Part shown: positions 29,729 through 38,973 of the stretch, piece after piece | How the letters are laid out: every line of letters starts with the position of its first letter | How positions within the stretch are numbered: position 1 is the first letter of the stretch | Origin: Proteus penneri | GTDB lineage: Bacteria; Pseudomonadota; Gammaproteobacteria; Enterobacterales; Enterobacteriaceae | DNA: 64,000 nt | Assembly (NCBI RefSeq): GCF_003144535.1 | Contig: NZ_PHFJ01000001.1 | Location: 186,001-250,000 of the forward strand | Direction of reading: 5' to 3' | The notes under the pieces: model-generated | Databases searched by the model: none | Seen by the model: the letters and a program-made list of their open reading frames with translations, nothing else | What the model was told of the DNA's origin: nothing | Position numbers and translations under genes: made by a program

Positions 29729-30385
29729 ATGAGTGGGAATCCAATTATGCCGAAAGATAATATTGAAATGACATCTGATATTATCAGCCGGATCGGACAA
29801 TTGACGCGGATGTTACGCGACAGTTTGCGAGAATTAGGATTGGATAAAGCAATAGCCGAAGCAGCAGAAGCCATCCCTGACGCTAGGGAACGACTGGACT
29901 ATGTTGCTCAAATGACCGCTCAGGCAGCAGAGCGTACATTGAATTGTGTCGAAGCTGCGCAGCCTAAACAGGATGCGTTAAGTGCCGATGCGACTAAGCT
30001 TACTGAACGTTGGGACCAATGGTTCGAACAGCCAGAAGAGCTGAAAGATGTACGCTCTCTTGTAACCGATACCCGCAATTATTTGCGGGATATCCCTGAG
30101 AGTACGGCTTTTACTAACAGTCAGTTATTGGAAATCATGATGGCACAGGATTTCCAAGATCTGACCGGTCAGGTGATTAAACGCATGATGAGTGTCGTTC
30201 AAGAAATTGAAAAACAACTCGTGATGGTATTAATGGAAAACCTGCCACCAGAGCAACTTGAAAAGTCTAATGTGAAGAAAGAGACTGACTCTTTATTAAA
30301 TGGTCCTCAGGTTAATAAAAACAACGCTGGTGTGATCAAAAATCAAGATCAAGTTGATGATTTGCTAGAAAGTCTAGGTTTTTAA
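29729..30385 (+). CDS. cheZ: CheZ, CheY-P phosphatase
   Basis: CheZ dephosphorylates CheY-P at the receptor cluster. The 218-residue protein has the long helical hairpin with the catalytic-Gln region ([16 protein letters not shown]) and the C-terminal CheY-binding peptide [18 protein letters not shown] precedes the ATG. It ends the receptor-cheRBYZ operon. Confidence 0.97.
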   Translation: MSGNPIMPKDNIEMTSDIISRIGQLTRMLRDSLRELGLDKAIAEAAEAIPDARERLDYVAQMTAQAAERTLNCVEAAQPKQDALSADATKLTERWDQWFEQPEELKDVRSLVTDTRNYLRDIPESTAFTNSQLLEIMMAQDFQDLTGQVIKRMMSVVQEIEKQLVMVLMENLPPEQLEKSNVKKETDSLLNGPQVNKNNAGVIKNQDQVDDLLESLGF

Positions 30386-30472
30386 CCTGTGATGAGTTGT
30401 AGGGCGATAAGGACGTTGAGATATGCAGGACGCATTCGCTCTATGCTCTGCTCTTTTAGGATGGTGTATTTT

Positions 30473-30544
30473 ATGGATAAAAAATCACGTAATAATGCTT
30501 TAATAGCTCACGCTATTGAAGAAACTGTAAGCCGCTTTGTTTAA
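30473..30544 (+). CDS. Possible 23-residue small protein
   Basis: An ATG with TAGGATGG upstream opens 23 codons (MDKKSRNNALIAHAIEETVS and three more). Its stop codon lies in the terminator loop at 30538-30544, as is seen for genes ending directly at a terminator. There is no family match from memory, and it may be chance. Confidence 0.25.
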   Translation: MDKKSRNNALIAHAIEETVSRFV

Positions 30545-30553
30545 GCGGCTTTT
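30529..30553 (+). terminator. Terminator after the che operon
   Basis: AAGCCGCTT/AAGCGGCTT with a 5-nt loop and TT beyond it, about 150 nt after cheZ. Confidence 0.7.
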
Positions 30554-30807
30554 GAAGTTGTTGAAATAAACATCAAAAGTAAAATAACTCAATTTTACTG
30601 TGAATTTTGCTAATTTCCTTATAATCAGCGTCAATTTTGGTCATATCTCCATTTTTATCATTAGGTTGTTTTTTTCAGTGCATGCCGTCATAGCCCAAAA
30701 AGCCCCGTAAATTTGCGATTGTTCAACCCATCAATTTCCTCTGAATTTGTCATGATTAGAGTCATTTCATTCATGCTTTTAATCTCATTACCTAAATCGG
30801 ACAGACT

Positions 30808-31956
30808 GTGGCTGAAGATAGCGATCTCGAAAAAACAGAGGAACCCACACCCCATAAACGGGAAAAAGCTAAAAAGGATGGGCAAATTGTCCGTTCTAAA
30901 GAGCTTTCATCCGTTTTAATGATCTTGGGTGGCGTGAGTTTGCTGTGGATGAGTGGTGGATTTATCACTCGTGAGTTATATGCCATGTTAACAGAAGGGT
31001 TTACGTTTAATCATCACCTTATCGGTAATGAGAATTTATTGATCCCTCGATTTGGTAGCTTGATTAAACAAGCTGTTTTTGCGCTATCACCCGTGTTTTT
31101 GGGGTTAGTATTTGTAGCAATTGGTGGCTCTGCCTTATTAGGTGGGATTAACTTTAGTAGTAAATCCATTAAGTTTGATCCCAAAAAATGGAATCCTATT
31201 TCTGGGTTAAAACGTATTTTTTCTATGAATGCGTTAGCAGAGTTGTTTAAAGCGATACTGAAATCAACCTTTGTGGGGATCGCTGCAACAGTGTTTTTAT
31301 GGCACAACTGGAACGATATTCTCCATCTGATCACGCTTCCACCGCTTAGTGCGCTAGCCAATGCGATGCAACTGCTAATTTTTGCTGTCTACATTACGGT
31401 TTTTATGCTGATCCCGATGGTGGCATTCGACATTATTTTCCAAATCCGTAGTCATCTGAAAAAACTACGTATGACACGCCAGGAAATTAAAGACGAATTT
31501 AAACAGCAAGAGGGTGATCCGCAACTTAAAGCGCGTATCCGCCAGCAGCAACATGCGATGTCGCGTCGTCGAATGATGGCAGATGTGCCTAATGCAGATG
31601 TAATTGTGACAAACCCAACCCACTATGCTGTCGCACTGCAATATAACGACAAAATGACAGCCCCTAAAGTGTTAGCAAAAGGGGCTGGGGCTATTGCGTT
31701 AAAAATTAAAGAAATTGGTGCAGAAAATCGAATTCCGCTTCTAGAAGCGCCGCCGCTTGCTAGGGCGTTATATCGTCACAGTGAAATAGGCCATGCAATA
31801 CCTTCAACCCTTTATGCTGCGGTTGCAGAAGTACTTGCATGGGTTTATCAACTGAAACGATGGAAAACCGAAGGTGGTTTAAAACCTAAACAACCTATGA
31901 ACTTGCCAGTGCCTCCCGCACTGGACTTTGCTGGAGAAGATAATCGTCATGGCTAA
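30808..31956 (+). CDS. flhB: FlhB, flagellar export-gate switch protein
   Basis: FlhB is the inner-membrane export component that switches substrate specificity from rod/hook to filament proteins. The 382-residue protein has four N-terminal membrane segments and a cytoplasmic domain with the autocleavage site NPTH (VIVTNPTHYAVAL). The start is a GTG at 30808 aligned with E. coli FlhB (EKTEEPTPHKREKA). It overlaps flhA by 8 nt. Confidence 0.96.
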   Translation: MAEDSDLEKTEEPTPHKREKAKKDGQIVRSKELSSVLMILGGVSLLWMSGGFITRELYAMLTEGFTFNHHLIGNENLLIPRFGSLIKQAVFALSPVFLGLVFVAIGGSALLGGINFSSKSIKFDPKKWNPISGLKRIFSMNALAELFKAILKSTFVGIAATVFLWHNWNDILHLITLPPLSALANAMQLLIFAVYITVFMLIPMVAFDIIFQIRSHLKKLRMTRQEIKDEFKQQEGDPQLKARIRQQQHAMSRRRMMADVPNADVIVTNPTHYAVALQYNDKMTAPKVLAKGAGAIALKIKEIGAENRIPLLEAPPLARALYRHSEIGHAIPSTLYAAVAEVLAWVYQLKRWKTEGGLKPKQPMNLPVPPALDFAGEDNRHG

Positions 31957-34039
31957 TTTGGCCTCATTACTCCGCTTGCCGGGAAATTGGAAAAGTTCTC
32001 AGTGGCAGATACTGGCAGGGCCAGTGCTTATCTTGTTGATACTGTCAATGATGGTATTGCCATTGCCACCTTTTCTATTGGATTTATTATTTACCTTTAA
32101 TATCGCACTCTCCATTATGGTGCTGTTAGTAGCAATGTTTACAAAGCGTACTTTAGATTTTGCTGCTTTCCCGACTATTTTGCTGTTTACCACGTTGTTA
32201 CGTTTATCATTAAACGTGGCTTCAACGCGTATCATCTTAATGGAAGGGCATACAGGGCCAGAAGCCGCAGGGCGCGTTGTTGAGGCCTTTGGCCATTTCC
32301 TTGTTGGCGGTAACTTTGCTATCGGTATTGTGGTCTTTATCATCCTTATTTTGATTAACTTTATGGTTATTACCAAGGGTGCGGGACGTATTGCTGAAGT
32401 GGGTGCACGTTTTGTGTTAGATGGAATGCCGGGTAAACAGATGGCAATCGATGCTGACCTGAATGCGGGCATTATCAACGAAGATGAAGCTAAAAAACGT
32501 CGTAAAGAAGTTTCATTAGAATCTGACTTTTACGGCTCAATGGATGGTGCGAGTAAGTTTGTTCGTGGTGATGCTATCGCAGGCTTAATGATCCTAGTGA
32601 TTAACGTGGTAGGCGGTCTTATCGTCGGTGTCGCTCAACATGGAATGGCATTAAACGATGCTGCAACGACTTATACCCTTTTAACCATTGGTGATGGTCT
32701 GGTTGCTCAGATCCCAGCATTGATTATCTCAACAGCAGCAGGTGTTATCGTTACGCGTGTTGCAACAGATGAAGATGTTGGGCAACAAATGGTGACCCAA
32801 CTATTTGATAATCCTCGTGTACTGATGTTAACAGCTGGGGTATTAGGCTTGTTAGGTTTAGTACCGGGAATGCCTAACTTTGTTTTCCTATTCTTCACCG
32901 CAGCATTAGGTGGATTAGGTTGGTATATCTTACGTCGTAATGCTAACCCTGAAGTACAACAACAAAAAGAGATGGAAGAAGTTGAAAAACAAAATCGTGT
33001 TGTTGAAGCATCATGGGAAGATGTGCAACTTGAAGATCCATTAGCGATGGAAGTGGGGTATCGGTTAATTCCAATGGTAGATAGCCGCCAAAATGGCGAG
33101 TTGTTAGGTCGAATTAGTGGGATTCGTAAAAAGTTTGCTCAAGAGACAGGATATCTCCCTCCCGTTGTTCATATTCGAGACAATATGGAATTAAAACCTT
33201 CTTTTTATCGCATTCTAATGAAAGGGGTTGAAATTGGTCATGGAGAAGCGCATCCGGGGCGTTGGTTAGCAATCAATCCGGGTAATGCTGTTGGCTCTTT
33301 AGAAGGTGATATTACTCAAGAACCTGCATTTGGTTTACCGGCAGTTTGGATCGATGACAGTTTAAGAGAGCAAGCACAGGTGCAGGGCTATACCGTTGTT
33401 GCTGCAAGTACTGTTATTGCAACGCACTTTAATCATGCATTAACGAAATACGCATCAGAATTATTTGGTCGTCAAGAAGCACAAATGTTATTTGATAGGG
33501 TCAGTAAAGAGCTCCCTAAAATGACAGAAAATATGATCCCAGATATGCTTTCACTGACGGTATTGCACAAAGTATTGCAAAACCTACTGTCTGAGCAGGT
33601 GCCTATTCGTGATATGAGAACTATATTAGAAGCCTTAGCGGAGCATGCACCAGAACAAAAAGATCCAGCTGAATTAACCGCCGTGGTTCGTGTTGCACTT
33701 CGTCGAGCGATTACACAACATTGGTTTGGTGATCAAGATGAAATCCAGGTGATTGGTTTAGATGCAAGCTTAGAGCGTATTCTGGTTCAAGCGATGCAAA
33801 GTGGCGGTGGATTAGAACCAGGGCTTGCTGAAAATATTGAACAACAAGCGGCAGATGCTGTACGCCATCAAGAGATGTCCGGCGGTGCGCCAGTATTATT
33901 AGTGAATCATTCGCTACGTTCATTATTGTCACGTTTTTTACGTCGTAGCCTGCCACAATTAGCCGTATTATCAAATATGGAAATCAGTGAAGGTCGTCGT
34001 ATTCGTATGACGTCGATGATTGGTGGACAGCCACACTAA
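31949..34039 (+). CDS. flhA: FlhA, flagellar export-gate ring protein
   Basis: The major export-gate protein of 696 residues. The N-terminal half has about eight membrane helices with the FHIPEP-family signature around LLFTTLLRLSLNVASTRIIL and the charged loop GMPGKQMAIDADLNAG. The C-terminal cytoplasmic ring domain binds chaperone-substrate complexes. The ATG at 31949 lies inside the flhB end; a start seven codons earlier has no support. No flhE follows, unlike in E. coli and Salmonella. Confidence 0.97.
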   Translation: MANLASLLRLPGNWKSSQWQILAGPVLILLILSMMVLPLPPFLLDLLFTFNIALSIMVLLVAMFTKRTLDFAAFPTILLFTTLLRLSLNVASTRIILMEGHTGPEAAGRVVEAFGHFLVGGNFAIGIVVFIILILINFMVITKGAGRIAEVGARFVLDGMPGKQMAIDADLNAGIINEDEAKKRRKEVSLESDFYGSMDGASKFVRGDAIAGLMILVINVVGGLIVGVAQHGMALNDAATTYTLLTIGDGLVAQIPALIISTAAGVIVTRVATDEDVGQQMVTQLFDNPRVLMLTAGVLGLLGLVPGMPNFVFLFFTAALGGLGWYILRRNANPEVQQQKEMEEVEKQNRVVEASWEDVQLEDPLAMEVGYRLIPMVDSRQNGELLGRISGIRKKFAQETGYLPPVVHIRDNMELKPSFYRILMKGVEIGHGEAHPGRWLAINPGNAVGSLEGDITQEPAFGLPAVWIDDSLREQAQVQGYTVVAASTVIATHFNHALTKYASELFGRQEAQMLFDRVSKELPKMTENMIPDMLSLTVLHKVLQNLLSEQVPIRDMRTILEALAEHAPEQKDPAELTAVVRVALRRAITQHWFGDQDEIQVIGLDASLERILVQAMQSGGGLEPGLAENIEQQAADAVRHQEMSGGAPVLLVNHSLRSLLSRFLRRSLPQLAVLSNMEISEGRRIRMTSMIGGQPH

Positions 34040-34092
34040 ACTAATAATTAGACGTCATATAGACCAATAATCTTTATTTTGAACATGTTATT

Positions 34093-34127
34093 ACACGCGA
34101 CTAATTTGATTAGTTGCGTGTTTTTTT
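34093..34127 (+). terminator. Terminator of flhBA
   Basis: A 13-bp stem (ACACGCGACTAAT/ATTAGTTGCGTGT, one wobble) with a 3-nt loop and T7 lies 54 nt after the flhA stop. It cuts flhBA off from the inserted genes. Confidence 0.92.
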
Positions 34128-34225
34128 ATCTCTATCTTGTTTTAATCCTTACAGATGATGTTTTATTTATAATATCTAAGAAAATTAATTTCATTAATAT
34201 AATTTTTTTTATAGGAGATTTATTA

Positions 34226-35008
34226 ATGAAAAATAAAAAATTACTTTTCCCATTATTTATTTTATTCAATTCACAAATGGTTTTGGCAGGTGAGAATATT
34301 ATTGTAAATGATAATTTATCGCCTAAGACAACGCTCACTTTTGATAATGAAAAAAATAAAGATGTCATTAATATAGATACAAACCTTGAAGATGGTATTT
34401 CACTTAATTTTTACCATAAATTTAATGTTCCTAAAGAGGGGATCATTCTTAATAATAGAAAAGCCAAAGCAAATATTATTATTAATGAAGCCACTGGAAA
34501 TGAAATGAGTTTAATTAATGGTAATGTTAGAGTCGAAGGACTAAAGGCTCATGTAATTATTGCTAATCCTAATGGTATTGAATGCAACCAGTGTTCTGCC
34601 TCCAGAGTTACTGATTTTACACTAATTAGTGGAAAAACTAATGACAGTGTCAGAGATTTCATTTTATCAGATAAAAATTATGTCTCTATTCATGGTCTAA
34701 AACGGATCGCTAGTCAAAAAATTAATCTTATTTCTAATAAAATTTTTATGGAAGGAACATTAAATAAATCTATTGATACATTAAATATACTTAGTGGGTT
34801 GAAAACATATCATCTTTTTTCAAAAAATGAATTTAATCACAATGGACAAATTTCTTTTTTTGAAGGGTTTAAATCTAATTTAAATGAAATTAATATTAAG
34901 CATGGTTATGGTGAGGTTTATTTTGATAAAGGTGCTTATAATATAACGAAAAGTAAATTAAATATTGATGATTTGTCTGGAAATAGTGCTCTTTATATAT
35001 CTAGGTAA
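34226..35008 (+). CDS. Short TpsA-like secreted protein (haemagglutination-activity/TPS domain), paralogue 1
   Basis: A 260-residue protein with a clear signal peptide (KKLLFPLFILFNSQMVLA) and a two-partner-secretion domain. The family pattern is visible: FYHKFNVPKEGIILNN, then IINEATGNE, then VIIANPNGIECNQC with a CxxC pair, then LISGK. TPS domains normally start very large exoproteins (FhaB, HpmA) and are recognised by an outer-membrane TpsB pore. This protein ends soon after the domain and no tpsB is in the window. The ATG at 34226 has AGGAG eight bases upstream; a 49-codon upstream extension lacks support. It is far more AT-rich than flhA. Its function is unknown; adhesion or a secreted decoy are only guesses. 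Confidence 0.8.
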   Translation: MKNKKLLFPLFILFNSQMVLAGENIIVNDNLSPKTTLTFDNEKNKDVINIDTNLEDGISLNFYHKFNVPKEGIILNNRKAKANIIINEATGNEMSLINGNVRVEGLKAHVIIANPNGIECNQCSASRVTDFTLISGKTNDSVRDFILSDKNYVSIHGLKRIASQKINLISNKIFMEGTLNKSIDTLNILSGLKTYHLFSKNEFNHNGQISFFEGFKSNLNEINIKHGYGEVYFDKGAYNITKSKLNIDDLSGNSALYISR

Positions 35009-35189
35009 TTAATATATAAAAATGACGTTTTTATTTTAAATATAAAATATATAGGTGCTAATTTAGGTAAATCACATATAGAGTTAACGTGCTGATGTTT
35101 ATTTTCTAGAAGTAATAAATTTAATAAGAAGTATTTTATGAAATACTTCTTATTATCTCTGCTAATATATAATATAAATAGGTTTAGTA

Positions 35190-36245
35190 ATGAAATCAAA
35201 AAATACTTTATTTTTGTTATCATAGTTTATTTATAATATCACTATTTTTTTCCTCTCAAGCTTCTTCGGATATGTTAATCGTTAAAGATGATGATAAAGA
35301 AAAAAACTTTCTATTAATTATGAAAGTGGAAAAGCTGTGATTAATATTGAGACAAATGATATTCAAGGGGTTTCACATAATCATTATAGTGACTTTAATG
35401 TTGATGAAAAAGGTGTAGTGTTTAATAACGCTAAAGAGCAAGATGTAATAACCATTATAAATGAAGTGACATCTAAAAATAAAACAATGCTTAAAGGTGA
35501 CCTATCTATTAATGGCAACCCTGTAAGTATCGTTATTGCAAATCCTAATGGAATACATTGTCAAGGATGTTCATTTAATGGTAAACAGATTTACCATATG
35601 TATAATAAATTCCCCTAAAAGTATCATAAAGGAAAATTGTTATTAGATTTTGGCTCGATTATTAATGCAAAGAAATTTATTTATTCTGCTGGAAATAATG
35701 TTCTTATAAAAAATGGTATTTTAAATATGGGAGTGATAGTTGTATATACAAAGGGGAAAATAATCAACTTAGGGGAAATAAATATATTAAGTTGGCGTAT
35801 TGATTCCATTTTTGAAAATCTTTATAAGAAATATAGTAACACTGATTTTTCAGAAAAAATACCATATTGAATGCTAAGATATTCAGTAATGAAAAAAATT
35901 CTAGATTAACTATTTATAAGACTAATGTTCATTTTAATTTATCTAAAGGTAACTTATTTTAATAAGGGTTCCCTACGTTTAGAGAAGAGTAAATTTTCTG
36001 CTAATGTACGTAATTATATTCATTCTTTCGAAAGTAAATCATTTAACATTAACTCTTTAATGGTTATTGATGCTGAAAAAAGAGTAATACTCAATGGGGA
36101 AATTTTCTTTATTGATTCCCTTGGTAAAGTTTTTATTCAAAACAGTACGGATATTAGATTTAATCAGAAAAATAGCGATAACATCCTTATTAAATATTTA
36201 ATATTAATTATTTATATATGTTTTTTTATAAAATATTTTATATGA
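35190..36245 (+). pseudogene. Broken TpsA-like paralogue 2
   Basis: Remains of the same family. The signal-peptide start (MKSKNTLFLLS) is cut by a stop. A second frame carries IISLFFSSQASSDML, and a third from about 35310 encodes INIETND, SHNHYSDFNVDEKGVVFNN, IINEVTS and IVIANPNGIHCQGCSF with the CxxC pair. Further stops at 35616-35618 and 35868-35870 break it again before beta-helix-like remnants (ANVRNYIHSFESKSF). At least three frame changes or stops mean it is dead. Order and spacing match the flanking paralogues, so it arose by tandem duplication. Confidence 0.8.
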
Positions 36246-36328
36246 ATGTTTTTTATGTGGATGGTTTTTAAAATTAATCGGATTATATATTAATTATAAT
36301 AATTACTTTAAAACCAAAGGAAATGGCT

Positions 36329-37591
36329 ATGAAAAAAATCCCTTTATTTACTCTTTCATTATTATCTATATTTGTTTCAGTATCTTGTTATGCTACTCAA
36401 GATGTTGTTTTAAATGCTAATTCATTATCTGATGCACAAGTATCAATTAATGATGATATAGGTAAAACACAAGTTAAAATCATAAACACTAATCAAGATA
36501 ATGTAGCCCATATCTATTACGACCGTTTTAATATTAATAATGATGGTTTATCATTAGATAATGATAAAGCAGAATTAATTATTAATGAGGTTGTTTCTCA
36601 CGAAAGTTCAGAGTTGCATGGTGATCTTGAGTTACAAGGAAAAAAGGCGACAGTAATTATAGCTAACCCTAATGGAATTTCTTGTTATGATTGCTCTTTC
36701 TCAGGAATTGATGATATTAAGTTAATTTCTGGTAGCAGTGTAGGAAAATTTTCTAAGGAATTTACTATAACAGATAATCCTGTTGATTTTGCTTTTGTCA
36801 ATAAATTACCTAGAAATAAGCTTACGCATATCAATCGTCATGATAAAGACATTTCACCTAAATATATAAATATCATATCTAATAATATAATGCTGGATAA
36901 AGGTGATTTTAATGCTGAATATATCCGTTTTGATATCGGTTTAGATAAATTTAACCTTAATTATTCAAATGCTTATAATCGTATGGGAGATTTGGTAATA
37001 AGCGATAATGCAACGTTAAATAGTCGGTATTTAATAATAAAAGGGAATAAGGCTGCGGTTAGTCATTATGGTCATATTGATACTTTATCTTTAAATGCAA
37101 ATGTCAATATATGGTGGAACCTCAATGATTCAATCATTGATTTAAATAGAGATATAAACTTATATAAAACAGCTTATGATGATGTAAAAAAATCAAAGTT
37201 AAATATTTCAACGTATTATTTTAGTGCTGATAAATCATCTTTTTATGTTAAAGATAGTGCTTTATTTATTAATGCGGGAGATATGGTGTTACTTAACGAT
37301 TATATTATCGACAATAGCTATTTAATATCACGTGTTAATTATATAGATATGAATAACATTACGTTGAATAAAAGCTATCTTGATGTTACTTCTCTGCATC
37401 GTATAAATATTGATGGTAAAATCCATGGGGAAGGTCGTGTTGTGTTAGAAGGAAAAAAAGGGAATTTTAATGGAAAAGATAAAATAGAGTTAACAGGAGA
37501 AGAGCTAGTAGAATTAAAGGGACTACCGAAATTTCGATTAGGTACATCAACTATTATAGATAAAAAAACATCAACCGTGAAAATCCGTTAA
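36329..37591 (+). CDS. Short TpsA-like secreted protein (TPS domain), paralogue 3
   Basis: A 420-residue protein with a signal peptide (KKIPLFTLSLLSIFVSVSCYA), a TPS domain (YYDRFNINNDGLSLDN, LIINEVVSHES, VIIANPNGISCYDCSFSG with CxxC, LISGSS) and about 230 further residues of short beta-repeat character, like the start of a beta-helix. It lacks the long repeats and toxin or adhesin ends of classical TpsA proteins. I chose the ATG at 36329 because AAAGG is spaced properly for it; the ATG at 36323 is too close. Possible roles (adhesin, remnant exoprotein, regulator of TpsB) cannot be separated from sequence. Confidence 0.8.
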   Translation: MKKIPLFTLSLLSIFVSVSCYATQDVVLNANSLSDAQVSINDDIGKTQVKIINTNQDNVAHIYYDRFNINNDGLSLDNDKAELIINEVVSHESSELHGDLELQGKKATVIIANPNGISCYDCSFSGIDDIKLISGSSVGKFSKEFTITDNPVDFAFVNKLPRNKLTHINRHDKDISPKYINIISNNIMLDKGDFNAEYIRFDIGLDKFNLNYSNAYNRMGDLVISDNATLNSRYLIIKGNKAAVSHYGHIDTLSLNANVNIWWNLNDSIIDLNRDINLYKTAYDDVKKSKLNISTYYFSADKSSFYVKDSALFINAGDMVLLNDYIIDNSYLISRVNYIDMNNITLNKSYLDVTSLHRINIDGKIHGEGRVVLEGKKGNFNGKDKIELTGEELVELKGLPKFRLGTSTIIDKKTSTVKIR

Positions 37592-37720
37592 TAGACTTTA
37601 ATTAAAAAGTAATGATAAAAATATCATGTTTATTATTACTATCGATTTAACGTGTAACATTAATTTAATGCTTATTTTATAGTTACTATATATAAGTAAC
37701 TATAATAGGTTACATAAAAT

Positions 37721-37754
37721 AGTCCTTGTATTATGTTGATATAATGCAAGGACT
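37721..37754. terminator. Bidirectional terminator between the TPS gene cluster and flgN
   Basis: A 14-bp stem (AGTCCTTGTATTAT/ATAATGCAAGGACT, one wobble) with a 6-nt loop, and T-rich sequence on both sides in the respective directions. Confidence 0.8.
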
Positions 37755-37771
37755 GTTATTTTCTTTAAATT

Positions 37772-38218
37772 TTATACTTGGATTTTTCGCCCAGCTAATA
37801 TTGAACGTTGTGCTTGCCCATCAGAACCATAAAGGGTTGGGCTGTGGTTCTTTTGCAAAAAACGGATTGCATCACTATTACGAGAGATGTGTTGATCAAG
37901 TAGTAATCCGTTATGTTGATTAAGATGTTTTAGCTCCGCCGTAATATCCATTATCTGTATCCATAAATCAGATAAGAATGGTAACCCTGTATAAGGCTTT
38001 TCTACACCGGCTTGTAGGCTTAGCGTATGACGCTGTTGGTCTGTATGACCTAAAGCCGACAAGACAAAATTCTTCTGTTCAGTTACTTCGTGTAGGGCAT
38101 TGATATCAATATTACCAGCGCATAATAACTGTTGTTCAGCACGTAAAATACTCGCAATGGTATTAAGCTGTGATAATTGAAGATCTAAAGTCTGGCGGAG
38201 TTCTTCCATCATAATCAT
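37772..38218 (-). CDS. flgN: FlgN, export chaperone for FlgK and FlgL
   Basis: A 148-residue helical cytosolic protein. FlgN binds the hook-filament junction proteins FlgK and FlgL and delivers them to FlhA. Similarity is mostly in helical pattern and position directly after flgM (7-nt gap), the standard flgMN order. Several ATGs near the start (38218, 38212, 38209) are possible and no ribosome site decides; I kept the first. Confidence 0.85.
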   Translation of the reverse strand: MIMMEELRQTLDLQLSQLNTIASILRAEQQLLCAGNIDINALHEVTEQKNFVLSALGHTDQQRHTLSLQAGVEKPYTGLPFLSDLWIQIMDITAELKHLNQHNGLLLDQHISRNSDAIRFLQKNHSPTLYGSDGQAQRSILAGRKIQV

Positions 38219-38225
38219 TAAAATA

Positions 38226-38525
38226 TTATTGAGTTATGCTTTCAGCAGCTTCACGGAAAAGAGCATCCGCAATTTTACCGCTGTCCATGGTTAATGTTCC
38301 GTTGGCAATTGCTTCTTTTAAGCGAGCAACTTTCTCAACGTTAATGTCTTTATTGCCAGGTTGAACAAGTTTTTTCTGCGCTTCACTTAGTTTTACAGAC
38401 GTGTCACCTGTTGTAGATTTTTGTTCAGTTGTTCCCGATTTACGTGATCCCTGAGTGATTTCACTTGGGTTACGTTGTGCAATTGCGTTAATCGGAAGCA
38501 GTGGATTTGCGCGTTCAATACTCAT
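38226..38525 (-). CDS. flgM: FlgM, anti-sigma-28 factor
   Basis: FlgM holds FliA inactive until it is exported through the finished hook. The 99-residue length fits. The N-terminal half is Ser/Thr/Gln-rich and probably unfolded, and the C-terminal helices (LSEAQKKL, VARLKEAIANGTLTMDSGKIADAL) form the sigma-binding part. A near-perfect FliA promoter lies 90 nt upstream, so FliA would boost its own inhibitor, as in Salmonella. Confidence 0.95.
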   Translation of the reverse strand: MSIERANPLLPINAIAQRNPSEITQGSRKSGTTEQKSTTGDTSVKLSEAQKKLVQPGNKDINVEKVARLKEAIANGTLTMDSGKIADALFREAAESITQ

Positions 38526-38614
38526 AGGAAAATCCTTTGTTAGGCATCAATTAATAGTCAGATGAAGCCATTGTAAAACAACCTATGTGTTTTCGCCTAT
38601 CATCTTGGTTCTTT

Positions 38615-38641
38615 ATATCGGCTATCGAATCAAAAACTTTA
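38615..38641 (-). promoter_or_regulatory. FliA (sigma-28) promoter of flgMN
   Basis: The minus strand reads TAAAGTTT-N11-GCCGATAT, one base from consensus, ending 90 nt before the flgM start. It sits between an ERIC-like repeat and flgM. Confidence 0.93.
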
Positions 38642-38662
38642 ATCTTAGTCGTCATATTCATC

Positions 38663-38787
38663 ATACTCGTCATACTTCAAGCCGTAGCGTTGTTGACCGC
38701 ATTCACTCACACTAGTCACATACTTATGTATGCTCCTAGCGATTCGTTCATTTGTCGCCTAGCTACAACTTGAATTATTTAGAGTAT
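38663..38787. repeat. ERIC-like intergenic repeat (about 125 bp)
   Basis: The ends are inverted (ATACTC and GAGTAT), and the core holds both conserved ERIC blocks: ATGTATGCTCCTAGCGATTC resembles the ERIC1 primer region, and the stretch with CACTAGTCACATACTT resembles the complement of the ERIC2 region. Length and palindromic layout fit ERIC/IRU elements of enterobacteria. It lies between flgA and the flgM promoter. Confidence 0.8.
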
Positions 38788-38873
38788 CTATATTAGATGC
38801 TTTAAATTGTTATCTAACTACAGCTTAAATTATTTAGAGTATCTACATATGATGCTTTAAATTATTTAGAGTA
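38763..38873. repeat. 55-bp tandem duplication of the ERIC right end
   Basis: A unit starting CTACAACTTGAATTATTTAG (38763-38808) recurs at 38818-38863 with few changes, period 55. A third partial copy of its core (AATTATTTAGAGTA) ends near 38873. The unit includes the terminal part of the ERIC-like element. Confidence 0.75.
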
Positions 38874-38973
38874 AAAAATGTAGCGCAAGAGAGTTTACCT
38901 CGGCTTGCCATAACTGAAACGGCTAACAAGCAATTTAATAAGGGCTTATTCTGCTTATCAGCTTTTTTATTTA

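Larger units (their letters stand above)
30386..30807. other. Region between cheZ and flhB
   Basis: 422 nt. It contains a terminator at 30529-30553 overlapping a tiny open frame, then the upstream region of flhB, where the class II promoter should lie. I could not identify FlhDC boxes with confidence. Confidence 0.5.
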
